Assembly: GCA_028277985.1 (NCBI GenBank)
Contig: JANQFG010000009.1
Span: 1-39,718 of the forward strand
Reading direction: 5' to 3'
DNA from: a bacterium
GTDB lineage: Bacteria; Desulfobacterota; DSWW01
Length of the DNA stretch: 39,718 bases
The position numbers and the translations under genes are program-made. Positions 7,333 to 16,186 of this stretch are shown one piece after another. The notes beneath the pieces were generated by a model. It saw only the letters and a program-made list of their open reading frames with translations. It made no database searches and was not told where the DNA came from. The stretch's first letter is position 1, and every line of letters begins with the position of its first letter.

Positions 7333-8712
7333 ATGAGCAAGAAGCGGGTTCTCATTGCCAACAGAGGAGAAATCGCTCTTCGAATCATTAGAGCCTGCGC
7401 AGAGAATGATATCGAAACCGTCCTGGTTGTATCAGAAGCTGACAGAGACAGCTTGCCGGCTCGACTCGCAGACAGGGTGGTCTGTATCGGCCCTCCTCAA
7501 GCTAACAAGAGCTACCTGGACATACCGAGCATTATGACTGTGGCTATGGGGACCCAGGCCGATGCGATTCACCCGGGATACGGTTTCCTTGCTGAAAACG
7601 TGGGGCTGCCTGAAGCATGTGAGAAGTATGGAATCACGTTTATTGGCCCACGCTCGGAAACCATGCGCCAATTGGGTGACAAGATCACTGCGCGAAAGAT
7701 TGCAAAACAGAGCGGTGTTCCTATCGTTGAGGGCAGTGAGGGAATTGCCAGTCTCAGAGATGCAGAAGCGAAAGCCGAAGAAACGGGCTTCCCAATTCTG
7801 CTGAAGGCTTCTGCGGGCGGTGGTGGACGTGGGATGCGTATCGTCATGGAACGAAAGGACTTGAAGAATGCTTTCGACATGGCTTCCAATGAAGCACAGA
7901 CAGCCTTTGGCGATCCGACTCTATTCGTGGAGCGCTATATTCAGAATGCCAGACATGTTGAGGTACAGATTCTTGGCGATGGTTCCGGCAACGTCATTCA
8001 CTTGGGAAAACGTGACTGTTCTTCTCAGCGGCATTATCAGAAAGTGATCGAGGAGGCTCCCCCTCCCGGTCTGTCTGATGATTTGAGAAAGAGCATCTTG
8101 GAGGCGGCCGTAAGACTTGCCGAGGCTGTGGGTTACAGCAATGCCGGCACGGTTGAATTCCTGGTGGACAGAGATCGCAACCAATTCTATTTCATGGAAG
8201 TGAACAGCCGTATTCAAGTCGAACATCCGGTCACCGAAATGATCACCGGCGTAGACTTGGTAAAGGAACAGATCCGCATTGCGTTCGGAGATCCTCTCTC
8301 CATGACCCAAGAGGAAGTCCAGTTTAGGGGTCATGCGATCGAGTGTCGCGTGACAGCCGAAGATCCCAGAGATGACTTCATGCCATCGCCTGGTCGCATA
8401 ACCCGTCTTGTTGTACCTGACGGCAATAGCGTCAGGGTAGATACTCACTGCTATCAGGGATACATGATCCCCCCATATTACGATTCGCTCATGGCCAAGG
8501 TCATTGCCGTAGGTGATGATCGCGATTCAGCATTGGAGAATTTGAGAACGGCTTTGTCAGCCCTGTCCATCTCCGGTCTAGAAACCAATGTGCCTTTTCT
8601 CCAGTTCTTGGTCGACCAACCTGAATTCATCACAGGAGATGTGAATATCAAATGGATAGAAGACGTGATGCCTAGGTTTCTGGAGATACAAGAAGGAGGC
8701 GAGGAACAATGA
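7333..8712 (+). CDS. Biotin carboxylase subunit (AccC/PycA type)
   Basis: A 459-residue ATP-grasp enzyme that carboxylates the biotin on a carrier protein using ATP and bicarbonate. Visible signatures are the N-terminal IANRGEIALRIIRA, HPGYGFLAEN, the Gly-rich ATP loop KASAGGGGRGMRI, the HLGKRDCSSQRHYQKVIEEAP segment, and the catalytic FMEVNSRIQVEHPVTE (Asn-Ser-Arg in place of the commoner Asn-Thr-Arg). Length is normal for a free-standing subunit. ATG 7333 is preferred over TTG 7330 because AGGAGGG lies at 7318-7324. Its stop overlaps the next start by 4 bases (ATGA), so it is translationally coupled to the first carboxyltransferase. Its base composition looks less GC-rich than the flanking genes. 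Confidence 0.95.
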   Translation: MSKKRVLIANRGEIALRIIRACAENDIETVLVVSEADRDSLPARLADRVVCIGPPQANKSYLDIPSIMTVAMGTQADAIHPGYGFLAENVGLPEACEKYGITFIGPRSETMRQLGDKITARKIAKQSGVPIVEGSEGIASLRDAEAKAEETGFPILLKASAGGGGRGMRIVMERKDLKNAFDMASNEAQTAFGDPTLFVERYIQNARHVEVQILGDGSGNVIHLGKRDCSSQRHYQKVIEEAPPPGLSDDLRKSILEAAVRLAEAVGYSNAGTVEFLVDRDRNQFYFMEVNSRIQVEHPVTEMITGVDLVKEQIRIAFGDPLSMTQEEVQFRGHAIECRVTAEDPRDDFMPSPGRITRLVVPDGNSVRVDTHCYQGYMIPPYYDSLMAKVIAVGDDRDSALENLRTALSALSISGLETNVPFLQFLVDQPEFITGDVNIKWIEDVMPRFLEIQEGGEEQ

Positions 8713-10223
8713 GTGTGAGCAATCTAGTGCAATTTCACGACACAACGCTGCGTGATGGAGTACAGAGCTTATGGGCCATGGGTCTGCGTCACGGCGCCAT
8801 GGAAACCGTCCTGGAGGAACTGGATCAGGGCGGTATGATCAATGTCGAGCCAGGCCTGGTCCATCCCGTCCATATCAAGAATTGTGTTTTCAATTTGAAG
8901 GAAGATCCCTGGGCAATCTGTCGGCTGTGGAAAAGAAAAGTAAAGAACATGCGGGGCGTCGCAGGTGCCATCGGCTTGGCGCTGAACTCCGCCGAAATGG
9001 CTGTACCGAAAGCATTCCACAGGCTCTATATTCAGACACTGAAGAAAAACCTTCCCTATGACATCTCTTTTCAGATCGTAAATACCCGCGATGAGACCGC
9101 GCGTGATTTTCCATGGCTGGTCCCCATGCTAAGGGAGGAGGGGATAGAGTTATATCCAGCCATTACCTATGGCGTTTCGCCCCGGCACACTGACGAGTAT
9201 TATGCCAACTTTACGAAGGACCTCGTTGAGAAGTGGAAGCCCGATGGAATCGTCCTCAAAGACGTGATGGGGTTGTTGACGCCGGACCGCGCACGCACCT
9301 GGATTCCGGCGATTATGCAGCACACAGGGGACCTGCCGATCGTAATGCACTCCCACGGCATGAGCGGCAACCATGAAAAGAACTTCGTGGAAGCGATGAA
9401 GGCGGGGGTGAGAATATTTTCCACCTGTGTTCCGCCGCTGGCATACGGTTCTTCGCATCCATCGATCTTCCAAACGATCCATAATGCGCACGTTCTGGGT
9501 TTGGAAACAAATATCAATGAAGAACCGCTTAGAGTCGTTGAGCAACGACTCACTTCTATTGCGAAGCAGGAAGGATTCCCCATCGGAGCCCCACAGCCAT
9601 ACGATCATGCAGTCTACAAGTATCAGATCCCCGGTGGCGTAATCTCAAATACAGTGGCTCAACTGAAAGCGCTAGGTATCGAGGATAAGCTGCATGAAGT
9701 ATTGGAGGATACTGCACAGATCATCGTGGACCTCGGGCACCCTATTATGATTACCCCGCACTCCCAGTTTATCGTGTCTCAGGCTGCCATTAATGTCGCA
9801 ACAGGAAAGAGGTATGATGAGCTCCTCGACTACATGATCGAGTTTGCCCTGGGTATCTGGGGAGACGAAGAGTCGGGCGTCCCGTATATGGACCAGGACG
9901 TCAAGGACAAGCTTCTCAGCCACCCTAACGCCAAAGTCCTTGCCGAGAGATGGCAAAAACGTCAGGAGCTTGCGGCAACCACGACGGTCGAGGAGATGCG
10001 CGCGGCCTATGGCATGACCGATGCTTCCGATGATGACTTCATTCTGGCATGGATCATGGGAGGCACTGAACAGATCGAGGCAATGCGTAAAGCCGGACCG
10101 CTCAAGCGCTATTACACAGGGCAAGAGCCGTTGGTGGTGTTGCTCAACGAACTGAAGAAACACAAAGACATAAGCCGTCTGCAACTGCGAAAAGGCAACA
10201 GCTACTTCGATTTCAGGCAGTAA
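8709..10223 (+). CDS. Carboxyltransferase subunit paralogue 1 (CT1; pyruvate carboxylase B/OadA-like)
   Basis: A 504-residue TIM-barrel protein of the HMGL-like/PYC_OADA type without a fused biotin domain. Metal and catalytic positions of the family are recognisable: DTTLRDG with Asp11, the LKDVMGLLTP motif with Lys184 (the Lys that is carbamylated in pyruvate carboxylase/OadA), and the metal-binding His214-Ser-His216 in MHSHGMSGN. Further conserved parts are STCVPPLAYGSSHPS, YQIPGGVISNT and TPHSQFIVSQAAINV. The segment EDPWAICRLWKRK resembles OadA, but the usual LLRGQN-type stretch is replaced by IGLALNSAEM, so the substrate is probably not simply pyruvate or oxaloacetate. It overlaps the biotin carboxylase gene by 4 bases. 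Confidence 0.9.
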   Translation: MSVSNLVQFHDTTLRDGVQSLWAMGLRHGAMETVLEELDQGGMINVEPGLVHPVHIKNCVFNLKEDPWAICRLWKRKVKNMRGVAGAIGLALNSAEMAVPKAFHRLYIQTLKKNLPYDISFQIVNTRDETARDFPWLVPMLREEGIELYPAITYGVSPRHTDEYYANFTKDLVEKWKPDGIVLKDVMGLLTPDRARTWIPAIMQHTGDLPIVMHSHGMSGNHEKNFVEAMKAGVRIFSTCVPPLAYGSSHPSIFQTIHNAHVLGLETNINEEPLRVVEQRLTSIAKQEGFPIGAPQPYDHAVYKYQIPGGVISNTVAQLKALGIEDKLHEVLEDTAQIIVDLGHPIMITPHSQFIVSQAAINVATGKRYDELLDYMIEFALGIWGDEESGVPYMDQDVKDKLLSHPNAKVLAERWQKRQELAATTTVEEMRAAYGMTDASDDDFILAWIMGGTEQIEAMRKAGPLKRYYTGQEPLVVLLNELKKHKDISRLQLRKGNSYFDFRQ

Positions 10224-10242
10224 TGGCAGGAGGTGATAAACT

Positions 10243-11754
10243 ATGAGTGTGAGCAATGTAGTAGAATTTCATGACACAACGTTGCGTGATGGAGCGCAAA
10301 GCTTGTGGGCTATGAATATGCGCTGCGGTATGATGGATGCAGTTCTTTCAGAACTGGATCAGAGCGGTATCGTGTCGATTGAAATGAATCTGGCTCATCC
10401 TATCTTCTTCAAAATGGCTGTTCGCTTTCTAAAGGAAGACCCATGGGAGACTTCCCGGTTGTGGAAGAGAAAAGTAAAAAATATGAAGCAATACGGTGGG
10501 GCAATTGGTCTAACGCTGAACTCAGCTGAAATGGCTATACCTAAAGAAGTGTGGAGGCTTTGGATTCAGACGCTCAAAAAAAACAGCGGATGTGACCGAT
10601 CTGTGCAACTAATCAATAATCGAGATGAGACCACGCGTGATTTTCCATGGCTTGTGCCTATGTTAAGAGATGAGGGGATAGAACTCGTCCCATATATCAT
10701 GTATGGACATTCGCCCCGGCATACCGACGAGTTTTATGCCCGTGTGACGAGGGACGTTATGAGGTTTGACCCCGTCGAAATCTGTATTGAAGATGCGGGC
10801 GGATTGTTGACGCCTGAGCGAGCACGCACTCTCATTCCAACTGTCATGCGGGAAGCAAAGGGCATACCACTACAGGTTCATTTTCACGGTATGAGTGCCA
10901 ATCATGAAATGAGCTATGTAGAAGCAATGAAGCTTGGGGTCAGGAAACTCACCACGTGTGTTCCGCCGTTAGCATGGGGCTCTTCTCTTCCGTCAATTTT
11001 CAATATGATACATAATGCACACGTCCTGGGGTTGAAAACAAATATAAATGAAGAACCACTCAGGATCGTTGAGGAACGACTCACTTCCATTGCAAAACAG
11101 GAAGACCTTCCCATTGGAGCCCCCTTGCCATACGATCATGCAGTTTACAGTCATCAGGTACCCGGAGGCGTGATCTCAAATACAGTGGCTCAACTACAGC
11201 AATTAGGTATCGAGGATAAGCTCGGTGAAGTCTTGGAGGAAACCGCGCAGATCATAGTAGACCTTGGGCATCCTCTTATGCTTACCCCTCACTCCCAGTT
11301 CATTGTGTCACAGGCTGCCATCAATGTAGCGGTAGGAGAACGGTATGAAGAGCTTCTAGATTACATGATTGAGTTTGCCCTGGGTATTTGGGGAGAGGAA
11401 GAATGCGGACCCCGATATATGGATCAAGATCTCAGAGACAGGCTTCTTAGCCACCCTAATGCCAAGGTGCTTGCCAAAAGATGGGAAGAACGGAAGGAGG
11501 CTGCAGAAACTACAACACTTAAAGATTTACGCGCGACCTATGGCATGACCCATGCTTCTGATGAGGACTTTCTATTGGCCTGGCTCATGGGTGGCACTGA
11601 AGAAATTGATGCAATGCGTGCAACTGGACCGCCTAGAACCTATTATACAGGGAAAGAGCCATTGGGGATGTTGCTCAACGAACTAAAGAAACATAAAGAC
11701 ATAAGCCGCTTGCAGTTGCGAAAAGGCAATAGCTACTTTGACTTCAGGCAGTAA
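10243..11754 (+). CDS. Carboxyltransferase paralogue 2 (CT2), Lys-to-Glu at the carbamylation site
   Basis: A 503-residue paralogue of CT1, similar along the whole length. It keeps DTTLRDG (Asp11) and a His-Phe-His metal motif (His213/His215 in VHFHGMSAN), but the key Lys is replaced by Glu183 in CIEDAGGLLTP (codon GAA at 10789-10791). Either the Glu carboxylate replaces the carbamate as metal ligand, or this subunit has a non-catalytic role. It is the most divergent of the three and visibly more AT-rich in third positions. A very strong ribosome binding site (AGGAGGTGAT) lies 19 bases after the CT1 stop. The last ~25 residues are nearly identical to those of CT1 and CT3. Confidence 0.88.
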   Translation: MSVSNVVEFHDTTLRDGAQSLWAMNMRCGMMDAVLSELDQSGIVSIEMNLAHPIFFKMAVRFLKEDPWETSRLWKRKVKNMKQYGGAIGLTLNSAEMAIPKEVWRLWIQTLKKNSGCDRSVQLINNRDETTRDFPWLVPMLRDEGIELVPYIMYGHSPRHTDEFYARVTRDVMRFDPVEICIEDAGGLLTPERARTLIPTVMREAKGIPLQVHFHGMSANHEMSYVEAMKLGVRKLTTCVPPLAWGSSLPSIFNMIHNAHVLGLKTNINEEPLRIVEERLTSIAKQEDLPIGAPLPYDHAVYSHQVPGGVISNTVAQLQQLGIEDKLGEVLEETAQIIVDLGHPLMLTPHSQFIVSQAAINVAVGERYEELLDYMIEFALGIWGEEECGPRYMDQDLRDRLLSHPNAKVLAKRWEERKEAAETTTLKDLRATYGMTHASDEDFLLAWLMGGTEEIDAMRATGPPRTYYTGKEPLGMLLNELKKHKDISRLQLRKGNSYFDFRQ

Positions 11755-11773
11755 CGGGAGGAGGTGATAAACC

Positions 11774-13288
11774 ATGAGTGTCAGCGATGTGGTGGAATTT
11801 CAGGACACAACCCTACGTGATGGAGTCCAGAGTTTGTGGGCTATGGGGCTGCGCTACGGTGCGATGGAGACCGTCCTGGAGGAACTGGATCAGGGTGGCA
11901 TGATCAATGTCGAGCCGAACATGGTTCACAATGTCTATTTCAAGAATGCCGTTTTCAATTTGAGAGAAGATCCCTGGGAAATTTGCCGGTTGTGGAAAAG
12001 AAAGATAAAGAACATGAGGGGCTGTGCCGGGGCCATCGGCCTGGCGCTGAACTCGGCCGAACTGGCTCAACCCAGAGAACTGACGAGGCTCTGGATTCAG
12101 ACGACCAAGAAGAACCTCCCCTATGAGATCTCCGGTCAGATCGTAAATACCACAGATCAGACCGAGCGTGATTTTCCATGGCTGGTCCCCATGTTAAGGG
12201 AGGAGGGGATAGAGTTGTATCCGATGGTTACCTATGGCGTCTCGCCCCGGCATACCGACGAATATTATTCGAAATTCACGAAGGAGCTCGTTGAGAAGTG
12301 GAAGCCCGATGGAATCGTCCTCAAAGACGTGATGGGGCTGCTGACGCCGGACCGTGCGCGCACCTGGATTCCCGCGATTACGCAGCACACCGGGGACTTA
12401 CCCGTAGTCATGCACTCTCACGGCATGAGTGGTAACCATGAAAAGAACTTGGTGGAAGCAATGAAGGCGGGGGTGAGAATCCTTACCACCTGTGTTCCGC
12501 CGCTGGCATACGGTTCTTCTCATCCATCGATCTTCAATACGATACACAATGCGCACGTCCTGGGTTTGAAAACAAATATCAATGAAGAACCGCTCAGGGT
12601 CGTTGAGCAGCGGCTCCATGCCATTGCAAAACAGGAAGGCTTCCCAATCGGCGCCCCACAGCCCTACGATCTTGCAGTCTACAAGTATCAGATACCCGGT
12701 GGCGTGATCTCGAATACGGTGGCCCAGCTGCAGGCCTTGGGTATCGAGGACAAGCTGCATGAAGTCCTGGAGGATACCGCACAGATCATCATAGATCTTG
12801 GGCATCCTATTATGATTACCCCGCACTCCCAGTTCATTGTGTCTCAGGCTGCCATCAATGTGGCAACAGGAAAACGGTATGAGGAGCTCCTTGACTACAT
12901 GATCGAGTTTGCCCTGGGTATTTGGGGGGACGAAGAGGCCGGCGTCCCGTATATGGATCAGAACCTCAAAGACAAGCTTCTCAGTCACCCGAATGCCAAG
13001 ATCCTTGCCGAGAGATGGGAACAACGGAAGGAGCTTGCGGAAACCATGACGGTCAAGCAGATGCGCGCTGACTATGGCATGACCGATGCCTCCGACGAGG
13101 ACTTCCTGCTGGCCTATGTCATGACCGGCACTGAACAGATCGAGATCATGCGTAAAGCCGGACCACCCAAGCGCTACTACACAGGGCAAGAGCCATTGGT
13201 GGTGTTGCTCAACGAACTGAAGAAACATAAAGATATGAGCCGTTTGCAGCTGCGAAAAGGCAACAGCTACTTCGACTTCAGACAGTAA
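11774..13288 (+). CDS. Carboxyltransferase paralogue 3 (CT3)
   Basis: A 504-residue paralogue, much closer to CT1 than to CT2. It has DTTLRDG (Asp11), Lys184 in LKDVMGLLTP and the His-Ser-His pair at 214/216, so it should be catalytically competent. The 19-base spacer before it (GGAGGAGGTGATAAACC) is almost the same as that before CT2, so the duplicated unit included the ribosome binding site. Differences from CT1 cluster in the first third (for example MVHNVYFKNAVF and LAQPRELTRLWIQTT), which may set substrate choice. Co-expression with CT1, CT2 and a single biotin carboxylase and carrier suggests either a hetero-oligomer or three alternative transferases. Confidence 0.9.
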   Translation: MSVSDVVEFQDTTLRDGVQSLWAMGLRYGAMETVLEELDQGGMINVEPNMVHNVYFKNAVFNLREDPWEICRLWKRKIKNMRGCAGAIGLALNSAELAQPRELTRLWIQTTKKNLPYEISGQIVNTTDQTERDFPWLVPMLREEGIELYPMVTYGVSPRHTDEYYSKFTKELVEKWKPDGIVLKDVMGLLTPDRARTWIPAITQHTGDLPVVMHSHGMSGNHEKNLVEAMKAGVRILTTCVPPLAYGSSHPSIFNTIHNAHVLGLKTNINEEPLRVVEQRLHAIAKQEGFPIGAPQPYDLAVYKYQIPGGVISNTVAQLQALGIEDKLHEVLEDTAQIIIDLGHPIMITPHSQFIVSQAAINVATGKRYEELLDYMIEFALGIWGDEEAGVPYMDQNLKDKLLSHPNAKILAERWEQRKELAETMTVKQMRADYGMTDASDEDFLLAYVMTGTEQIEIMRKAGPPKRYYTGQEPLVVLLNELKKHKDMSRLQLRKGNSYFDFRQ

Positions 13289-13302
13289 GAGGAGGACGAC
13301 CC

Positions 13303-13830
13303 ATGAGTTTTACCATAGAGGATATCGAACAAGTACTGAGAATCATCCAGGAGTGTGAAGACTGCGCGTTGCATATGAAAATCGGTGACCTGGAGTTGTC
13401 CTTTACCAGAGGAGATGTTGGAGACGGCACAGGAAGCTCGATGGATCTTTCGAGAGAAAGTACAGTCTCTCAACCCGTTCAGCTCGAGCAAAAGGCTACT
13501 GCAGCGGCAACTACGTCGGTAGAAAAAGAAGCACCGGAAACAACAGCAGCAGCTCCGGCAGAAAAGGAAGAAGAGACGATAGAAGAGGGGCTCGTACCCA
13601 TCGAAGCATCCGTGGTGAGTGTCTTCTATCGACGGCCTTCCCCGGATGAGCCTCCTTTTGTTGAGGTCGGCAGTGAGGTTGAAGAAGACACAGTGGTTTG
13701 TTTGCTTGAAGTCATGAAATGCTTTCGTTCGGTCACGGCGGGCGTACAGGGTCGTGTTGAGAAGATTTGCGTGGAAAATGCCCAGCTGGTGGAACCTGGA
13801 ACGGCCTTGTTTCTCATTCGCCCTGCTTGA
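13303..13830 (+). CDS. Biotin carboxyl carrier protein (BCCP)
   Basis: A 175-residue protein that carries the covalently bound biotin shared by the biotin carboxylase and the carboxyltransferases. The N-terminal helix region (IEDIEQVLRIIQECEDCALHMK) and strand LELSFTRGD resemble the start of AccB. A flexible Ala/Pro/Glu/Thr linker follows (about residues 60-105), then the biotinyl domain. The attachment motif reads EVMKCF with Lys139 as the acceptor; most relatives have E-[AV]-M-K-M/L, so Cys after Lys is slightly unusual. The gene is the last of the operon (AGGAGG upstream of ATG 13303) and its stop codon lies inside a small hairpin. Confidence 0.9.
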   Translation: MSFTIEDIEQVLRIIQECEDCALHMKIGDLELSFTRGDVGDGTGSSMDLSRESTVSQPVQLEQKATAAATTSVEKEAPETTAAAPAEKEEETIEEGLVPIEASVVSVFYRRPSPDEPPFVEVGSEVEEDTVVCLLEVMKCFRSVTAGVQGRVEKICVENAQLVEPGTALFLIRPA

Positions 13831-13843
13831 TCATCTCAGGGCG
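13819..13843 (+). terminator. Hairpin at the end of the carboxylase operon
   Basis: CGCCCTG (13819-13825) and CAGGGCG (13837-13843) form a 7-bp stem with an 11-base loop that includes the BCCP stop codon. No T-run follows, so it is at best a weak or factor-assisted terminator. Confidence 0.35.
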
Positions 13844-13938
13844 CAGACAGAGTAGCGTAGTTCAGGCGGATCTTTCCGGGGCCTGAATGGGGTCAAGCCT
13901 GCCAGGGGAGCACAGAGCCGGTTCCTGTCGATCCACTC

Positions 13939-13969
13939 GACCATATGGAGCGAGCGGCTCCATGTGGTC
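13939..13969. terminator. Strong hairpin between the two convergent modules
   Basis: GACCATATGGAGC (13939-13951) pairs with GCTCCATGTGGTC (13957-13969) over 13 positions with one mismatch and a 5-base loop. It touches the stop codon of the acyl-CoA dehydrogenase gene (13969-13971, minus strand). It lacks a T-run but is well placed to stop transcription from both sides. Confidence 0.5.
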
Positions 13970-15225
13970 TAGCCCATGCTGATACTCCTCGGGTAGGTTT
14001 CCGACAAGATAAATCCACCCTCCCTCGCCAGCACCTCGTTGTTGCCGTCCTCTATCAGCGTCGCCCGGGCATCGCGAAAGAGCTTTTCCGTCAAGTATTC
14101 TTCGGTCAGTCCGTTTCCTCCCAGGATCTGAACCGCTTCGTGTGCGTTTTCGAAACACTTCTGGGTACAAATGGTTTTGGCCACTGCAGAGTATTCCGAG
14201 AAAGGAGTAGGCACGCTCAGATTGAAATTCGTAACGGCCCGGGAGAGGGCACGGCATGTTTCCACTCGTGCAAACATATTGAATATTCGTTCCCTCATGG
14301 CGTAGTGCTCGATGAGTGGCTTACCCCCTTGCACCCTTTCCTTGGCATACTCGAGGGCCTCGTCATAGGCCGCCCTCGCCAATCCGGTCGACCATATGGA
14401 CATACAAATTTTGGTGGCCGCCAGGATCCTGTCGAACGCGCCGGGGTGGTAGGCCTCAGGCTCGATAAACATGTACTCTTTGGGGATCCTCACATTATCG
14501 AAGAAGAGCTCTCCCTGATTCAGGTCTCGCTGCCCCACCTTCTTCAGCGGCTTTCCCTTGGTGACACCCTCGAGGTCCAGGGGAACGATGCATATGCCGA
14601 ATCCGGCCATGCCCCGAGATTGATCGATCTGGGGATGCATCATGACGTGCGTAGCGGTGCAGGCTCCGGAAACCCATGCCGCTTTCTGCCCATTGATGAC
14701 CCACTCGTCCCCCTCCAGCTGGGCCTGCACGTTGGCTCGCATGCTGGGAGACTCGAAGAACTCCTCCCCGTGTCCAAAGGCGTCGGAACCGTGATCCGGC
14801 TCGGTGATCGCCCAGCATCCTCTTATGCTGCCATCGTCACAAGCGCAAAAGGGAACGGTGAACTTCTCTATCAGTTCCTGGTTCCCTGACAAGAGAAGGC
14901 CATAGAACGGCAAGAAAGCAACCGCGAGAAGAACAGCGAGGCCAAAGCTTCCCCACCCGAGTTCTTCGAAGACGATATGGGCCTGCAGAGGCGTCGCCCC
15001 AAGACCGCCGACCTCTTCCGGCATGATGATCTTGTGGTACCCGAGCTCGTAGGCCTTTCTCATGAACTCCCAGAGGGGAGAATCCTCGGCAAGGGCCTCC
15101 TCCGGCGACATGAGATCCAGTTCTCTGGCGATGGGGCGCATCACCTCCTTGGCGAATTTATGCGCAGCTTCCCTCAGCTGGATATCTTCCTCGGTCAAAC
15201 TCAGATTGAGATCCAGGTAGCTCAT
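13969..15225 (-). CDS. Acyl-CoA dehydrogenase
   Basis: A 418-residue flavoenzyme that introduces a 2,3-double bond into an acyl-CoA and passes electrons to ETF. It has the ACAD N-terminal helical domain, the FAD-binding segment CWAITEPDHGSDA, the beta-domain WVINGQKAAWVSGA, and the C-terminal RDARATLIEDGNNEVLARE. The last aligns with the family's R-D-x5-IYEGTNEI motif and offers a Glu at the catalytic-base position, though the wording IEDGNNE is unusual. A good GAGGAGG precedes ATG 15225. It is the last gene of the minus-strand module (GMC flavoprotein, SDR, ACAD) and probably acts late in that pathway. The acyl substrate is unknown. Confidence 0.9.
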   Translation of the reverse strand: MSYLDLNLSLTEEDIQLREAAHKFAKEVMRPIARELDLMSPEEALAEDSPLWEFMRKAYELGYHKIIMPEEVGGLGATPLQAHIVFEELGWGSFGLAVLLAVAFLPFYGLLLSGNQELIEKFTVPFCACDDGSIRGCWAITEPDHGSDAFGHGEEFFESPSMRANVQAQLEGDEWVINGQKAAWVSGACTATHVMMHPQIDQSRGMAGFGICIVPLDLEGVTKGKPLKKVGQRDLNQGELFFDNVRIPKEYMFIEPEAYHPGAFDRILAATKICMSIWSTGLARAAYDEALEYAKERVQGGKPLIEHYAMRERIFNMFARVETCRALSRAVTNFNLSVPTPFSEYSAVAKTICTQKCFENAHEAVQILGGNGLTEEYLTEKLFRDARATLIEDGNNEVLAREGGFILSETYPRSISMG

Positions 15226-15312
15226 GGCTTTTCCTCCTCGTCGTTTGAATGGAGATCCTCAAGCCACACTAACGGATGACCCGGGACGGGTCAATCCAAC
15301 AGGGCCTTTGCA

Positions 15313-16170
15313 TCAAGCGGCCATGGTTTCGGGATCCTCTTCCATCTCCACGTTGTCTGCCCGCATGCGCCTGTATACCTTCTCTTTGTTTCCTTTCGAT
15401 ATCCCCATCCACCGGAAGAGGGCGTCGAAGGCCATCGGGAATATCTCATTCAGCAGAATGAGGGGCATAACGGGAAGACTGTTCACATAGACCCGGGCAC
15501 GGTATCTCGAAGTGCACTTGACGACCGCCCTGGCCACATCCCTGGAGGTGCAGGAGCCCAGTAGGGCAGGATAAGGTACACCGATGTTGTGGATCATTCC
15601 GGTATCGGTGATTCCCCCCGGTGCGATCGAAGTGATTTTCACGCCGGTCTGGTACAACTCCTTCCGCAACGTAGCGGTCCACAGATCCATCCCGCCTTTT
15701 GAAGTCATGTAAAGGGTGTTGTAGTGCTCTCCTATCTTGCCTCCGAGCGAGCTGATATTGATGATATGGCCCTTCTTTCTCTTGAGCATGTCCGGCAGCA
15801 ACAACCTTGTCAGTTCCATGGGAGCCATCAGATTGACGGTCAGAATCGAAGTAATGTCTTCCGTGCTGTAATTCGTGTAGAAATAGTACTTCTCCAGCCC
15901 TGCGTTGTTGACGAGCACGTCGATGTGGGGTGCTACTTGCCTTATCTGTCCGACCAGGTCTTGGATTCGCGTGATGTCATGAAGGTCGAACGCTATGGGA
16001 TGTGCTTCGCCTCCTGCTTTTTCCACCCGGTCGCAAGTCTCCCTGAGCCCGTCCATGGATCTTGCGATCAGTACGAGTTTCGCCTTGCTCTTGGCAAATT
16101 CTTCTGCAATGGTGACACCGGTCCCTCTACTTGCCCCTGTAACCAGAACCCACGCATTATTCAGATCCAT
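15313..16170 (-). CDS. Short-chain dehydrogenase/reductase (SDR)
   Basis: A 285-residue classical SDR. The coenzyme motif TGASRGTG lies at about residues 12-19, followed by the NNAG motif, the catalytic Ser in INISSLGG and the Tyr-x3-Lys pair in YMTSK. The C-terminal tail (VMPLILLNEIFPMAFDALFRWMG) is hydrophobic and may bind membrane or a bulky lipid-like substrate. Such enzymes interconvert alcohols and ketones with NAD(P). It is 16 bases from the GMC gene and has a strong AAAGGAGGAG before ATG 16170. Its place between a GMC alcohol oxidoreductase and an acyl-CoA dehydrogenase points to catabolism of an alcohol or hydroxyacyl compound. Confidence 0.9.
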   Translation of the reverse strand: MDLNNAWVLVTGASRGTGVTIAEEFAKSKAKLVLIARSMDGLRETCDRVEKAGGEAHPIAFDLHDITRIQDLVGQIRQVAPHIDVLVNNAGLEKYYFYTNYSTEDITSILTVNLMAPMELTRLLLPDMLKRKKGHIINISSLGGKIGEHYNTLYMTSKGGMDLWTATLRKELYQTGVKITSIAPGGITDTGMIHNIGVPYPALLGSCTSRDVARAVVKCTSRYRARVYVNSLPVMPLILLNEIFPMAFDALFRWMGISKGNKEKVYRRMRADNVEMEEDPETMAA

Positions 16171-16186
16171 CCTTCTCCTCCTTTCT

